In this document: piece by piece, positions 52,928 through 61,562 of the stretch | Numbering within the stretch: the stretch's first letter is position 1 | Layout of the letters: each line of letters starts with the position of its first letter | Source: Hyphomicrobiales bacterium | GTDB taxonomy: Bacteria > Pseudomonadota > Alphaproteobacteria > Rhizobiales > Rhizobiaceae | DNA: 64,000 bases | Assembly (NCBI GenBank): GCA_900470805.1 | Contig: UCCA01000003.1 | Coordinates: forward strand, 343,872 to 407,871 | Direction: 5' to 3' | The notes under the pieces: model-generated | Told to the model about the DNA's origin: nothing | Seen by the model: the letters and a program-made list of their open reading frames with translations, nothing else | Databases searched by the model: none | Made by a program: the position numbers and the translations under genes

Positions 52928-54256
52928 GTGCGTGACCGGTTTCGAGACCTAGAGGCCCCCTCTGCCAGCCGGAAGAAGGACGTGGTTCTGATGGCGACAG
53001 TGAGCAGCTTCGAGGGATTGCAGCCGCCGACCCGATCGGAGCTTCGCCAGTTCGCCGAATTGTTCACCCCGCTGTTCGCCGCCTCTTCCGACGAGGCCAA
53101 GCGCCAGGCCGTCGCCGCGCTGTCGCAATGCCCCGAAATTCCGCAGGCCGTGGCGCTGTTCATCGGCTGCCAGCCGATCGGCATCGCCGCCTCCTTCCTG
53201 ATTTCCTCGCCTTCCATCGACGACGACACGCTGATCGCCGTCGCCCGGATGCAGGGCATCGACCATATGCGGGCGATCGTCAGCCGCGACAGCCTGTCGC
53301 CGCGGGTGATCGACGTGCTGGTCGGCCTGCGCCATGCCGGCCCGAAGCGGGTAAGCGAAACGGCCGCGCCGGAGTTTGTGGCTAACGCTATGGCTGTAGA
53401 ACCGACCGCGCCGGTTGTTGCTGCCGAAGAGATGCCGGCACGCATGGTCGTCGAGCCAACACAGTTCACGATCATTCCGGTCGCGCCTGAGGTTAGCGAG
53501 ATACCTGCAGCCATCGCCGAGGTCGCCATGGCGGCGCCGACGCCCGTGGTTATCAGGCCCAACGACTCGATCGCCGCACGGATCCTGGCCGCAGCCGAGA
53601 TCGCGCCTCCGGTGGCCAAGCCTTTGGTGGTGGAGACCGCCGCGCCCGAGAGCATTGCCGTCACGGCGCCTGTCCTGTCCGCACCGCCCCTTCCCGCACC
53701 CGTCCTGCCCGCCGTTGCCGCGACCACGACATCTGCCGACCGCGAGGACGAGATGCGCGACGCGATCAAGGGGCTCGCCCGCCATCTCGGCGGCGACGAT
53801 ACCGATCGCCTCGGCCTCAGGACGCTCTCGACGCTGCAATCGGCGCTGCTGGTGCGCTTTGCCCGCAGCCGCGAGGCCTTGCCGTTCGCCACGGCGCTCG
53901 CCGATGCGCTGTCGGCCAGCCGGTGGCTCTCCGAGCGGATCATGCTCGACATGTCGGGCCAGCAACTGGCGACGACGCTGACCAGCATCGGCATGGATTT
54001 CTCCGACGCCGTGTTCATTCTGGAAAAGCTCTATCCGCATCTCGCCGAGGCGCAGCACAGCGTCACCCGCGCCTGGATGGTGCTCGATGCGCTCGATCCG
54101 GAAGAATGCCACGCCCGCGTCGAGTCCTGGCGCCGTGCCGACAGCTACACCTACCCGCCGGAACAGGCACCCGCAACGCCGGTGCAGACAGCGCATGCCC
54201 GCGCCATCCACCAGCCGCCCGCCCGCGCCATGCGGCTCGTCGGCCGGTCGCGCTGA
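52928..54256 (+). CDS. DUF2336-type protein
   Basis: A 442-residue cytosolic protein. Residues about 30-130 form HEAT-like helices (LRQFAELFTPLFAASSDEAK, PIGIAASFLISSPSIDDDTL, SPRVIDVLVGLRHAG), the DUF2336 pattern of alphaproteobacteria. Residues about 135-270 are a low-complexity Ala/Pro/Val linker, followed by a second helical domain (DEMRDAIKGLARHLGGDDTD; MLDMSGQQLATTLTSIGMDF). The GTG at 52928 gives the usual MRDRFRDLE-type start, with AGGGTG 7 bases before it; GTG 52919 and ATG 52991 are alternatives. Function unknown. Confidence 0.75.
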   Translation: MRDRFRDLEAPSASRKKDVVLMATVSSFEGLQPPTRSELRQFAELFTPLFAASSDEAKRQAVAALSQCPEIPQAVALFIGCQPIGIAASFLISSPSIDDDTLIAVARMQGIDHMRAIVSRDSLSPRVIDVLVGLRHAGPKRVSETAAPEFVANAMAVEPTAPVVAAEEMPARMVVEPTQFTIIPVAPEVSEIPAAIAEVAMAAPTPVVIRPNDSIAARILAAAEIAPPVAKPLVVETAAPESIAVTAPVLSAPPLPAPVLPAVAATTTSADREDEMRDAIKGLARHLGGDDTDRLGLRTLSTLQSALLVRFARSREALPFATALADALSASRWLSERIMLDMSGQQLATTLTSIGMDFSDAVFILEKLYPHLAEAQHSVTRAWMVLDALDPEECHARVESWRRADSYTYPPEQAPATPVQTAHARAIHQPPARAMRLVGRSR

Positions 54257-54262
54257 TCGGGA

Positions 54263-54619
54263 TCAGAGCGGGTTGTTGCGCTCTTCGGTGACGGGAACGA
54301 TACCGGCGACATCATCGGCCTCGAGCTCGACGATCCACAGATCGGGATCGAACTTCCGTTCACGCTCCAGCATCTGCCTGACCGCGTCGGCATCCGCGCG
54401 CTCCAGCCTTGCCTCGAACAGCCTTTCACCGCTGCTCTCCTCGTCGAAAAAGCTCTGCGGCGCCGGGCCATAAAGAGTTTCCAGCCCATCACGGAAATGC
54501 TGGCGGATGAAGATCGCGCCGGCCTGCTCGGCACCCTTCTTCTCCACGGCGGCGAAATCGCCCTTGGCGAAGACGCGGCGCAGCAGGGCGGATACAAAGA
54601 TATCGGTGCGGAGTCTCAT
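54263..54619 (-). CDS. DUF1491-family protein
   Basis: A 118-residue soluble protein starting MRLRTDIFVSALLRRVFAKG with FAAVEKKGAEQAGAIFIRQH next, the DUF1491 consensus. An acidic C-terminus (DPDLWIVELEADDVAGIVPV) follows. No role is established. It is convergent with the DUF2336 gene, 6 bases away, and about 70 bases downstream of the peptidoglycan-binding protein gene. Confidence 0.88.
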   Translation of the reverse strand: MRLRTDIFVSALLRRVFAKGDFAAVEKKGAEQAGAIFIRQHFRDGLETLYGPAPQSFFDEESSGERLFEARLERADADAVRQMLERERKFDPDLWIVELEADDVAGIVPVTEERNNPL

Positions 54620-54690
54620 GCTTGACGTATAGACCGGCCAAGGGTTAGGGGCAATCTGATGACGCTGCCCCTGCCTTTACCTGACAGCGC

Positions 54691-55713
54691 TCAAAGCGCG
54701 CCGATATCCTTGAGCTTCTTCAGCACGGCGTCGCTGGGCTCGCCGTTCTCCGGCAGATTGTAGTGCTTCTGGAAGTGGCGGATGGCGACGCGGGTCTGTT
54801 CGCCGACGACACCGTCGACGCCGACATTGGTATAGGCCATGTTGGCCAGCCCCTGCTGGATCTTCAGCACCAGATCGACGCTGCTCAGCGTCGGCGAAGC
54901 GGATGGCGTTGCGGCGGCGCGGGCGGGCGAGGTCTGCTTCACCGACACCGGCTGGGCGGTGATCCTCTGGGTCGCAACCGGCCGGACGGGCACCGGCGTC
55001 GGTGCCGTTTTCACGTTCTTCTCGGCGCTGCGAATGGCGGCGGCAACCGGGTCCTCGGCGGAAGCCGCAGAGGAGACGTCTTCGCGCGGGCGCTCGGCCG
55101 GGATGGTTGACGGGCCGACGGCGTCGGTCTTCAGCGCAGCCAGCACTTCGGGCGTGGCGTCGCCCGATTGCGGCATGCCGACTGTTTCCTCGAAGAACAG
55201 GATCGCGGCGCTGGTGCGCGGGCCGATGACGCCATCCGGCGCACCGTTGTAGAGGCCGCGGCGCACGAGTTCCTTCTGGATGTCCATCACCAGCTGGTTG
55301 GCGGGCTGGCCGGGGGCCAAGGCCGGCGGCACGGCGTTTGTCGTTTCGCCCCCGTCTGCCTGAGCGGCGGCATCGTCCTGGCGCTCGATCTTGAAGGTGG
55401 TGACCTCGCCGGTGTGTTCCTCGGCCGGCGGGCGGCCGATCAGGGCGCTCGGAAACAGCGTGTCGCGGGTGCGCAGGAACGGATGCGGGTGGACGCCCGG
55501 CTGGTACCACAGCGCGTTGGCGGCGACGAAGGAGAAGATGACGAGGAAGGCGACGGTGCCGCCTGTGATCGACGGGTTGCGGCCGATCACGCCGCCGAGC
55601 ACGGTTGCGCCCTGCAGCCCGAGGCCGCCGAGCGCGGCCGCGCCTGTGATAACAAGACCCGGCTTCTGCCGGCCTTTTCTGCCCTTAGGCGATTTTCGCT
55701 TGGTCGCGGCCAT
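54691..55713 (-). CDS. Membrane-anchored protein with two peptidoglycan-binding domains
   Basis: A 340-residue protein with a basic N-terminus (MAATKRKSPKGRKGRQKPG), a glycine-rich stretch and one membrane helix near residues 50-68 (AFLVIFSFVAANALWYQPG). Two PG_binding_1 domains follow: IQKELVRRGLYNGAPDGVIG at about 142-200, and IQQGLANMAYTNVGVDGVVG at about 280-340, with a low-complexity linker between. The topology would place both repeats in the periplasm. It overlaps the upstream histidine kinase gene by 29 bases, so the two are probably co-expressed. Confidence 0.88.
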   Translation of the reverse strand: MAATKRKSPKGRKGRQKPGLVITGAAALGGLGLQGATVLGGVIGRNPSITGGTVAFLVIFSFVAANALWYQPGVHPHPFLRTRDTLFPSALIGRPPAEEHTGEVTTFKIERQDDAAAQADGGETTNAVPPALAPGQPANQLVMDIQKELVRRGLYNGAPDGVIGPRTSAAILFFEETVGMPQSGDATPEVLAALKTDAVGPSTIPAERPREDVSSAASAEDPVAAAIRSAEKNVKTAPTPVPVRPVATQRITAQPVSVKQTSPARAAATPSASPTLSSVDLVLKIQQGLANMAYTNVGVDGVVGEQTRVAIRHFQKHYNLPENGEPSDAVLKKLKDIGAL

Positions 55714-57226
55714 CGAAAAGCCCCTCTTCGAAGATGCCGGCCACGGCCGGCGACGTCCTCAGTCGTGGCGGAAACTCCACCGGGTTGCTATCGCCGGCGC
55801 CGGCCTGGGGCACGCCCGAGCCATCCGCTGCGATCGAAATGGTGATGATGGTGCCCGATCCCGGCGTGCTGGCGATGGCGAAGTCGCCGCCATGCAGCGC
55901 CACCAGTCCCTTGACCAGCGACAGGCCGAGGCCCGTGCCCTCGAAACGGCGGGTGTAGTCGTCCTGGATCTGCACGAAGGGCTGGCCGAGCAGCTGCAGC
56001 TTGTCGGCGGCGATGCCGATGCCGGTATCGCTGACGCAGAGCTTGAGGATGCCGTCGCGCACCGAGGCGTCGAGCGAGATGGCGCCGCCGGCATCGGTGA
56101 ACTTGACGGCATTGCCGACCAGATTGATGAGGATCTGCTGGATGGCGCGCTGATCGGCGACGACCTCGTCGAGGCCGCGCTGGATGCGGCTGGTCAGCGA
56201 CACGCCCTTGGTCTTGGCCTGCAGCCCGAGCATCGCCTCGCAGGAGCGCACGACGGTCGAGATATCGAAGGGTTCGAGCATCAGCTCGTAGCGGCCGGCC
56301 TCGATCTTGCTCATGTCCAGCATGGTGTTGACGACCGAGAGCAGATGGGCGCCGGAATCGCGCACAAGGCCAACATATTCGCGCTGGCGATCATTGGCGA
56401 GTTTGCCGAAATATTCGCCGATCAGGATATCGGAAAAGCCGAGAATGGCGTTGAGCGGCGTGCGCAGCTCATGGCTGACGGCGGCGAGGAAGCGCGACTT
56501 GGCGTCGTTTGCCGATTGCGCATCGGCGGCATGGTTCTGCGCATCGACGCGCAGCTGGTGCTCGGCCGAGACATCGCGCAGCTGGGCGACAACGCTGAGC
56601 AGCACGCCGTCGCTATCGCGCCGGGCGGTGAGATCGGTTCGGAGATGGGCGAACTGGCGGTTGTCGACCGAGACCGACGGCCGCTCCAGCCGCAGGTCCA
56701 CCGTTGCCTGCTCGTCGCCCTGGCGCAGCTGGTCCAATGCCTGCAGGAAGAGGATGCGGTCGGAGACGTGGATCTGGTCGATGAAGCCCTTGCCGTCTGG
56801 TGCACGCATCCAGGCGAGGAACGCGCGCCGGTCGCGGCCGCCGACATTGATAACGCCGCCCTGCGGGTCGAGAAACAGGATAAGGCCGGCCGACGCTTCC
56901 ATGAAGAACTCTTCGGCGGACTGGGTGGCGACACCAGAGGTGACGATCGACTGGCGCGACAATGCGATGCTGCCGACGGCCGAAAACAGGAAGCCGGCGC
57001 AGACCGCGGCGACGCCGGCGGGCAGCGCCACGGCAGGGCTGGTGACGATGGAGAGGGCAGCGGGCGCGGCCACGAGTGCCCCCGACGACAGCAGCGCAAG
57101 CCGGCGCAGGATCATCAGCTCGCGCTGACGCACCGCGGCGTTTCCCCCGGTCCGGGAAAGCCAGCGATCCGCTGCCCGGTCCACGAGGGCTGTCGCCCGA
57201 TCCACGATTCTACTCAATACCAGCAC
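55685..57226 (-). CDS. PAS-domain sensor histidine kinase
   Basis: A 513-residue kinase with two adjacent hydrophobic helices near residues 42-90 (LALLSSGALVAAPAALSIV and VALPAGVAAVCAGFLFSAVG), a PAS domain (AEEFFMEASAGLILFLDPQG), a HisKA box (RFLAAVSHELRTPLNAILGF) and HATPase motifs (LINLVGNAVKFTDAGG, VSDTGIGIAADKL, FEGTGLGLSLV). The layout resembles the DivJ/PleC/PdhS family of cell-cycle kinases in alphaproteobacteria, but no specific assignment is made. The start is GTG at 57226. It overlaps the peptidoglycan-binding gene, hinting at a role in envelope or polarity control. Confidence 0.88.
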   Translation of the reverse strand: MLVLSRIVDRATALVDRAADRWLSRTGGNAAVRQRELMILRRLALLSSGALVAAPAALSIVTSPAVALPAGVAAVCAGFLFSAVGSIALSRQSIVTSGVATQSAEEFFMEASAGLILFLDPQGGVINVGGRDRRAFLAWMRAPDGKGFIDQIHVSDRILFLQALDQLRQGDEQATVDLRLERPSVSVDNRQFAHLRTDLTARRDSDGVLLSVVAQLRDVSAEHQLRVDAQNHAADAQSANDAKSRFLAAVSHELRTPLNAILGFSDILIGEYFGKLANDRQREYVGLVRDSGAHLLSVVNTMLDMSKIEAGRYELMLEPFDISTVVRSCEAMLGLQAKTKGVSLTSRIQRGLDEVVADQRAIQQILINLVGNAVKFTDAGGAISLDASVRDGILKLCVSDTGIGIAADKLQLLGQPFVQIQDDYTRRFEGTGLGLSLVKGLVALHGGDFAIASTPGSGTIITISIAADGSGVPQAGAGDSNPVEFPPRLRTSPAVAGIFEEGLFDGRDQAKIA

Positions 57227-57249
57227 GCAATACCTGCCCTAAAAAGGCT

Positions 57250-57371
57250 CTTTACAGAGGCCCAACAATAGGCCCCGGGCGCTTAAAGAAAGAATAAGGG
57301 AAAGCCGCGTTCCACAGCCGGAACGGGCGAAAAGTCCCGTTTTGGGGCATCGAAAAGCCCCTTTGTTTTTT
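57250..57371 (+). ncRNA. Candidate small RNA with its own terminator
   Basis: Between two divergent genes the plus strand holds a structured segment ending in an intrinsic terminator: GGGGC (57344-57348) and GCCCC (57357-57361), then TTTGTTTTTTT. Upstream hairpins are AACGGG/CCCGTT (57322-57327 with 57336-57341) and the alternative CGTTCC/GGAACG (57308-57313 with 57320-57325), which cannot form together. No plus-strand protein gene ends nearby, so the terminator should serve an untranslated transcript. The 5' end at 57250 is a guess; no promoter was identified. A leader of the DUF5330 gene is the alternative. Confidence 0.5.
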
Positions 57372-57679
57372 ACGGTTAACAGCGAGTAAGCGACGGATTT
57401 CGCTCATATTTCGGCATTGTGTTAACTGTTGGGGCAGGCCTGGTCGGCGGAAACCCTGCAATTACAGGAGGCAGGCTGCGGCATGCTTAACGCCAATGGC
57501 TACAATTAGACTGAAATGCCTCGGAAATGCCTTCGATTAAAATTTGAACTAAATTTGCCGCAAATGCCACCGAGTTTCGAAAACCGGCATTTGCATGTTC
57601 CCGCTAAGGTGAAGCCACACCGGAAAACGGGCCTGATTCGGCGACAAGACCGAGCGGGAAAACAGGATAGGCAACGACT
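57372..57679. other. AT-rich intergenic stretch
   Basis: About 308 bases without a supported gene. It probably carries the promoter of the gene starting at 57680. Two short GTTAAC motifs (57375, 57420) occur, but no complete CtrA-type site was recognised. Confidence 0.4.
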
Positions 57680-58216
57680 ATGTGGTTTCTAATCAAAGGA
57701 TCATTCTGGTGCGGGCTCGTGCTCGTCGCGCTGTCCTTCTTCAGCGGGGAGCGCTCGACAGAGACGCAGACCGGATCGACATTGCAGATCTCCGACGCCT
57801 TCGTCGCCGTCACCGGCGCCTATGACTATGTGAGCGGCCTGTGCGGCGAGAAGCCTGAAGTCTGCGCCAAGGGCGCCGATACGCTCGGTGTTCTCGGCCA
57901 GCGGGCCCGCAGCGGCGCACTCGTGGCCTTCGAGCTACTCGACAGCAAGTTCGGCAGTGGCAAGAGCGGCGATGTTGCCAGCACGGCGACCGCCAAGCCG
58001 ACCGTTGGGCTTGCCCCGACACTGGCACCAGCATCGGCCCAGACCGTGGCTGCCACCGGACAGCAGGTGCGTGAGGACCGCAGCGTGGCGCTGAACCAGC
58101 CGATGCCCTACCGCCCGCCTGTCGATGACGGCAGCGACATCAGCATCGATCACGTCGCCACCGACCATGTGACCACGGGCACCATTCCGCTGCCGACCCC
58201 ACGGCCCGCCATCTAA
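57680..58216 (+). CDS. DUF5330-family membrane-anchored protein
   Basis: A 178-residue protein with an N-terminal helix (MWFLIKGSFWCGLVLVALSF), a cysteine-paired helical part (GLCGEKPEVCAKGADTLGVL) and a low-complexity tail. This matches the DUF5330 pattern of Rhizobiales as I recall it. AGGATAGG precedes the ATG. It is monocistronic with a clear terminator downstream. Function unknown. Confidence 0.8.
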   Translation: MWFLIKGSFWCGLVLVALSFFSGERSTETQTGSTLQISDAFVAVTGAYDYVSGLCGEKPEVCAKGADTLGVLGQRARSGALVAFELLDSKFGSGKSGDVASTATAKPTVGLAPTLAPASAQTVAATGQQVREDRSVALNQPMPYRPPVDDGSDISIDHVATDHVTTGTIPLPTPRPAI

Positions 58217-58322
58217 GAATTTCGCGGGATTTCCCGCACCCCAAGCTTGCACCGGCGGCCGGCCCTGTGGCCCCGCCCTGTGCCTGACGTGCCTGCCCTG
58301 TTTATTCTTCAGCATTTTGCTG

Positions 58323-58362
58323 CGCCGCTGGGATGCCTATCCCGAGCGGCGTTTCTTTTTTT
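58323..58362 (+). terminator. Intrinsic terminator after the DUF5330 gene
   Basis: A two-part stem (CGCCGCT with AGCGGCG, and GGGAT with ATCCC, 58323-58351) is followed by TTTCTTTTTTT. It lies 106 bases after the stop codon and is well formed. Confidence 0.85.
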
Positions 58363-58424
58363 AACGGTTCAAATCCGGCGGGGCTTCACCTATATGGACA
58401 GGTGACAACGAAAGGCCTTTCTCC

Positions 58425-58847
58425 ATGACGTCCCTCGACCAGATCATCGACGATTTCGAGTTTCTCGACGATTGGGAAGATCGCTATCGCTTCGTGATCG
58501 AACTCGGGAAGGCGCTGCCCGTGCTTGCCGAGGAGAAGAAGACGCAGGCCAACAAGGTGATGGGCTGCGCCAGCCAGGTCTGGCTGGTGACACACACCGA
58601 GGGCGACGGCGACAATCCCGTCATGACCTTCGAGGGTGACTCCGACGCGCATATCGTGCGCGGTCTGGTGGCGATCGTGCTGGCGACCTATTCCGGCAAG
58701 ACCGCCTCCGAGATCGCCGCGCTCGATGCCTTCGAGGTGTTCGGCAAGATCGGGCTGGTGGAGAACCTTTCGGCGCAGCGTTCCAACGGCCTGCGCTCGA
58801 TGGTCAATCGTATCCGCGAAGAAGCACGCGTTCGCGTGGCGGCTTAG
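58425..58847 (+). CDS. sufE: Cysteine desulfuration protein SufE
   Basis: A 140-residue sulfur-acceptor protein that takes persulfide from SufS for iron-sulfur cluster assembly. The active cysteine lies in ANKVMGCASQVWLV, about residue 48-50, and the family opening IIDDFEFLDDWEDRYRFVIE is present. It is not next to other suf genes here. AAAGG lies 9 bases before the ATG. It is convergent with the DUF6456 gene. Confidence 0.95.
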   Translation: MTSLDQIIDDFEFLDDWEDRYRFVIELGKALPVLAEEKKTQANKVMGCASQVWLVTHTEGDGDNPVMTFEGDSDAHIVRGLVAIVLATYSGKTASEIAALDAFEVFGKIGLVENLSAQRSNGLRSMVNRIREEARVRVAA

Positions 58848-58863
58848 AGCCACCACATCTAAA

Positions 58864-59688
58864 TCAGAGCTCCGGCCGATAATCCTGCGTGCCCCAGTGC
58901 TCCATGCGCGCGCGGCGCGTTTGTAGTGGCGGATGATAGTGGCGCGAGAGCGCCAGCAGCGCGGTGCGCAGCATCAGCTTGGCCGAGCGCACCGGCCATT
59001 GACGTTCGCGCTCCACGGTTTCCAGACCCTTCATGAAGCAGCATACATCAAGCGCCACGCCGGAGAGTTCCGGACCCAGCGCCTCGAGGGCCCGGTTGAC
59101 GGCAAGCCGGGCGGCCATGGCGCTGTCGGCGAGATCGGCCATGCCGCCGCGCCCGCCGCTGCCACGGCTTGAAAGCCGCGGTTCCCACGAGGCGGTGACG
59201 CGCGGCTGCAGCTGGCCGCGGGTGAAATCGGCCAGCAGTCGCTCGCCGGCGACGATCGCCGCTTCCGGCATGAAGTGGGCGCCGCTCTTGTCCTTCAAAC
59301 GGGAAAGGCTGGCGAGCGGCGATTCATCCCTGTCGATGCGAAGCCGCTGCCTGATGCCATCGACCTCGGCCACCGTGTTTTCGATGGTGGCGTGCTGATC
59401 GAGGAATTGCTCCTCGCGATCGGCCGCCGCGCGCCTGAGATAGGATCTTGCTTCAAGGGTGATGCGAAGGCTGCCGCCTTGCCGGTCGGCCAAGCCGGAC
59501 GCCACGGCCTCGGCCACCAGCGCGGCGGGGAAATAGGCGGCGCCGCCCTCGGCCGGCTGCAACGAGATGGAGCCAGCTTCGACCGGGCGCGCCGCTACAC
59601 CTTCCATCACCGCACTTTCCATAGCTGGTCCGCGCATCAGAAATTTCAACAGCCGCACCATCGGCCTCGTCTGTGACTTGCTACTCAT
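58864..59688 (-). CDS. DUF6456-type protein
   Basis: A 274-residue soluble protein. The N-terminal half includes RLLKFLMRGPAMESAVMEGV and a winged-helix-like LRITLEARSYLRRAAADREE; the C-terminal half contains ESPLASLSRLKDKSGAHFMP and DVCCFMKGLETVERERQWPV, the core of DUF6456 in alphaproteobacteria. The ATG at 59688 overlaps the preceding gene by 8 bases, so they are coupled. A DNA-related role is suggested by the partner but not shown. Confidence 0.78.
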   Translation of the reverse strand: MSSKSQTRPMVRLLKFLMRGPAMESAVMEGVAARPVEAGSISLQPAEGGAAYFPAALVAEAVASGLADRQGGSLRITLEARSYLRRAAADREEQFLDQHATIENTVAEVDGIRQRLRIDRDESPLASLSRLKDKSGAHFMPEAAIVAGERLLADFTRGQLQPRVTASWEPRLSSRGSGGRGGMADLADSAMAARLAVNRALEALGPELSGVALDVCCFMKGLETVERERQWPVRSAKLMLRTALLALSRHYHPPLQTRRARMEHWGTQDYRPEL

Positions 59689-60121
59689 GTCCGAGACCCC
59701 CGTTCGAACGGAAGATCGAATCGACGGTGCGCTCGACGGCGGCGACGAATTCGTCATAGGCGGGATCGTCGCGGCGATCCTCGACGACGTGGCAGGCGTG
59801 GCTGACCGTGGTGCGGTCGCGGCCGAAGGCCATGGCGATGTCGGGCATCGGGATCTGCAGCGCCACATGGCAGACATACATGGCGATCTGCCTGATATGG
59901 CAAAGCGTGCGCCGACGGTCGCGGCGCATCTGGACGCGATGGCCGGCGATCATCACCATTTCGGTGGTGACCTGCGCGGCAATGCGGCAGACGGCGCGGA
60001 TCGGCAGGATTGCCGATGGCGGGAGATAGCCGCTGGTGCAGGCTTCTCGATCCTCCGGCGGCTGCGGTTGAAACGATGGCGCCGGGAGCGCGCCGGACTG
60101 GGAAAGATATCCGATGGGCAT
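59681..60121 (-). CDS. Orphan DnaA domain IV-like DNA-binding protein
   Basis: A 146-residue protein whose C-terminal half matches the DnaA DNA-binding domain: RQIAMYVCHVALQIPMPDIA, then FGRDRTTVSHACHVVEDRRD, the segment that recognises DnaA boxes. There is no AAA+ ATPase part. AGGAG seven bases before the ATG at 60121 decides the start. It could compete with DnaA or act as a transcription factor; neither is shown. It is coupled to the DUF6456 gene and lies downstream of mucR. Confidence 0.85.
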   Translation of the reverse strand: MPIGYLSQSGALPAPSFQPQPPEDREACTSGYLPPSAILPIRAVCRIAAQVTTEMVMIAGHRVQMRRDRRRTLCHIRQIAMYVCHVALQIPMPDIAMAFGRDRTTVSHACHVVEDRRDDPAYDEFVAAVERTVDSIFRSNGGLGHE

Positions 60122-60303
60122 ATGAACACTCCTATGAATAGGAATTATTTCATACACGCTATACAGGAGCGGGGACAAACGAAAGCGCGAGCCTGAAAAT
60201 TCTGGCTGTATTTGCTGGGGATTTTTACGATAAACCAAAAATAGTTGGGATTATTTTCCTCCGTCCGTCCCCGGCGCGATTCCACGCCAGTTGTCCGGCC
60301 AAC

Positions 60304-60327
60304 AAAAAAGCCGGGCTTTCGCCCGGC
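60304..60327 (-). terminator. Intrinsic terminator after mucR
   Basis: On the minus strand GCCGGGC-GAAA-GCCCGGC forms a perfect 7-bp stem, followed by TTTTTT. It starts 28 bases after the mucR stop codon, so it ends the mucR transcript before the DnaA-like gene. Confidence 0.9.
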
Positions 60328-60354
60328 TGATCGTAATCTCGAAACCTGAAAATA

Positions 60355-60786
60355 TCAGGCGCGACCGCGCTTGCGGCGCTGACCGAGACCCATTTCCTTG
60401 GCGAGGCGCGAGCGCGCTTCGGCGTAAGCCGGGGCTACCATCGGGTAGTCGACCGGCAGATCCCATTTTTCGCGGTATTCTTCCGGCGAAAGGCTGTGGT
60501 GTGTCATCAGATGGCGCTTGAGTGATTTGAAGTTGCCACCACATTCAAGGCACGTGATCTGCTCATCCTGGACGGACTTGCGCACCGACACAGCCGGCTT
60601 CTGCTTTTCGACGACAGCCATTGCCGGCTGTGGCGTCGACGTGTTGCTGAGCGCCGAATGCACATCCGAAATCAGATTGGCGAGATCGCCAACCGGAACG
60701 ACATGATTGCTGACATAGGCCGCGACAATGTCTGCGGTAAGCTCGACCAGCAATTCCGGCCCGCTACCGGCTGCAGTATCCGTCAT
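60355..60786 (-). CDS. mucR: MucR/Ros-family zinc-finger transcriptional regulator
   Basis: A 143-residue regulator of exopolysaccharide synthesis, motility and surface genes in rhizobia. The N-terminus ([20 protein letters not shown]) mediates oligomerisation; the zinc finger is [19 protein letters not shown], with C-x2-C and H-x3-H ligands; a conserved [20 protein letters not shown] and a basic tail ([11 protein letters not shown]) follow. AGGAGA precedes the ATG. The long AT-rich upstream region suits autoregulation, since MucR binds AT-rich DNA. Paralogues exist in many rhizobia, so the copy number is not known. Confidence 0.95.
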   Translation of the reverse strand: MTDTAAGSGPELLVELTADIVAAYVSNHVVPVGDLANLISDVHSALSNTSTPQPAMAVVEKQKPAVSVRKSVQDEQITCLECGGNFKSLKRHLMTHHSLSPEEYREKWDLPVDYPMVAPAYAEARSRLAKEMGLGQRRKRGRA

Positions 60787-61229
60787 ATTTCGTTTCTCCT
60801 GTTTGCATGCTCAAAAGGTCTTGGGCCTGATTGGCCCGAGACCGCTATCGTAGAGCGAACAGCAAAAAACTCAGTCTGCGGCTACATGTCTCGAAAAACT
60901 GAAATCCACCCCTAGATTCCTGAGGCCGAAACCCGTTCTTATACTGCCTGATATTACATTAGTACGCACACACTTACGTCAGACCCTCAATTAAACAATG
61001 AAATTCAATGCGGCCGAGGAAATAAGCAATGTGTTTCTAATTCAATGTCAGAACTCTACTTGAGCATCAATTATCACCGTTTTGCGAAAACGCCAATTAA
61101 TATTTCATATATATCCGCCAAAAAGCGGCGTAATCCAAAGAATTAACAGGCGTGATCACAAACATTAATCATTCGCGAATGTGCTTAAAACTGCGAAAAA
61201 CTGCTTAAAATACTGAAACTCAACAGATC
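60787..61229. promoter_or_regulatory. AT-rich upstream region of mucR
   Basis: About 440 bases with low G+C between the mnhG end and the mucR start. It should contain the mucR promoter and, given the family's preference, MucR-binding sites; several runs of T and A and TATATAT are seen near 61100. No protein gene is supported here, and no strong terminator for mnhG was found. Confidence 0.55.
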
Positions 61230-61562
61230 TTACCTTCCAAGAAGATCGTCGCGCACAGACAGCGAAACAAGACGATAACCTGTGATGTGTGCCGCTCTGG
61301 CCAACAGGTGAGCGGCCACCGGCGCCGTCAGTATAAAAAATACAAAACCGGCCAGCGCACGGACAAACACAGCAACGTCGCCTGATTCGACACCCGCGGC
61401 CAGCAAAAGCAAGCCGGAGCCGACCGTGCCGGCCTTCGACGCCGCATGCATGCGAGTATAAAGATCAGGGAACCTGAGAATGCCGAGCGCCGCGACGAAG
61501 GCAAACAGAGCGCCAGCAAGCAACAAGACCGAGACAAGAGTGGCGACGATGTAGTCGGTCAT
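61230..61562 (-). CDS. mnhG: Mrp antiporter subunit G
   Basis: A 110-residue subunit (also called PhaG/MrpG) with three hydrophobic helices and the typical [20 protein letters not shown]. It is part of the hetero-oligomeric cation/proton antiporter that in rhizobia supports potassium/sodium efflux and growth at alkaline pH. The ATG overlaps the mnhF stop. Confidence 0.94.
   Translation of the reverse strand: MTDYIVATLVSVLLLAGALFAFVAALGILRFPDLYTRMHAASKAGTVGSGLLLLAAGVESGDVAVFVRALAGFVFFILTAPVAAHLLARAAHITGYRLVSLSVRDDLLGR

Noticed and set aside
55391..57271. A 626-codon open frame opposite the histidine kinase and peptidoglycan-binding genes
   Set aside because: Both opposing genes have full motifs, and this frame's product is low-complexity without a ribosome site.
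57252..57461. A possible 69-residue minus-strand protein
   Set aside because: It overlaps the structured terminator segment and has no ribosome site; the RNA reading is better supported.
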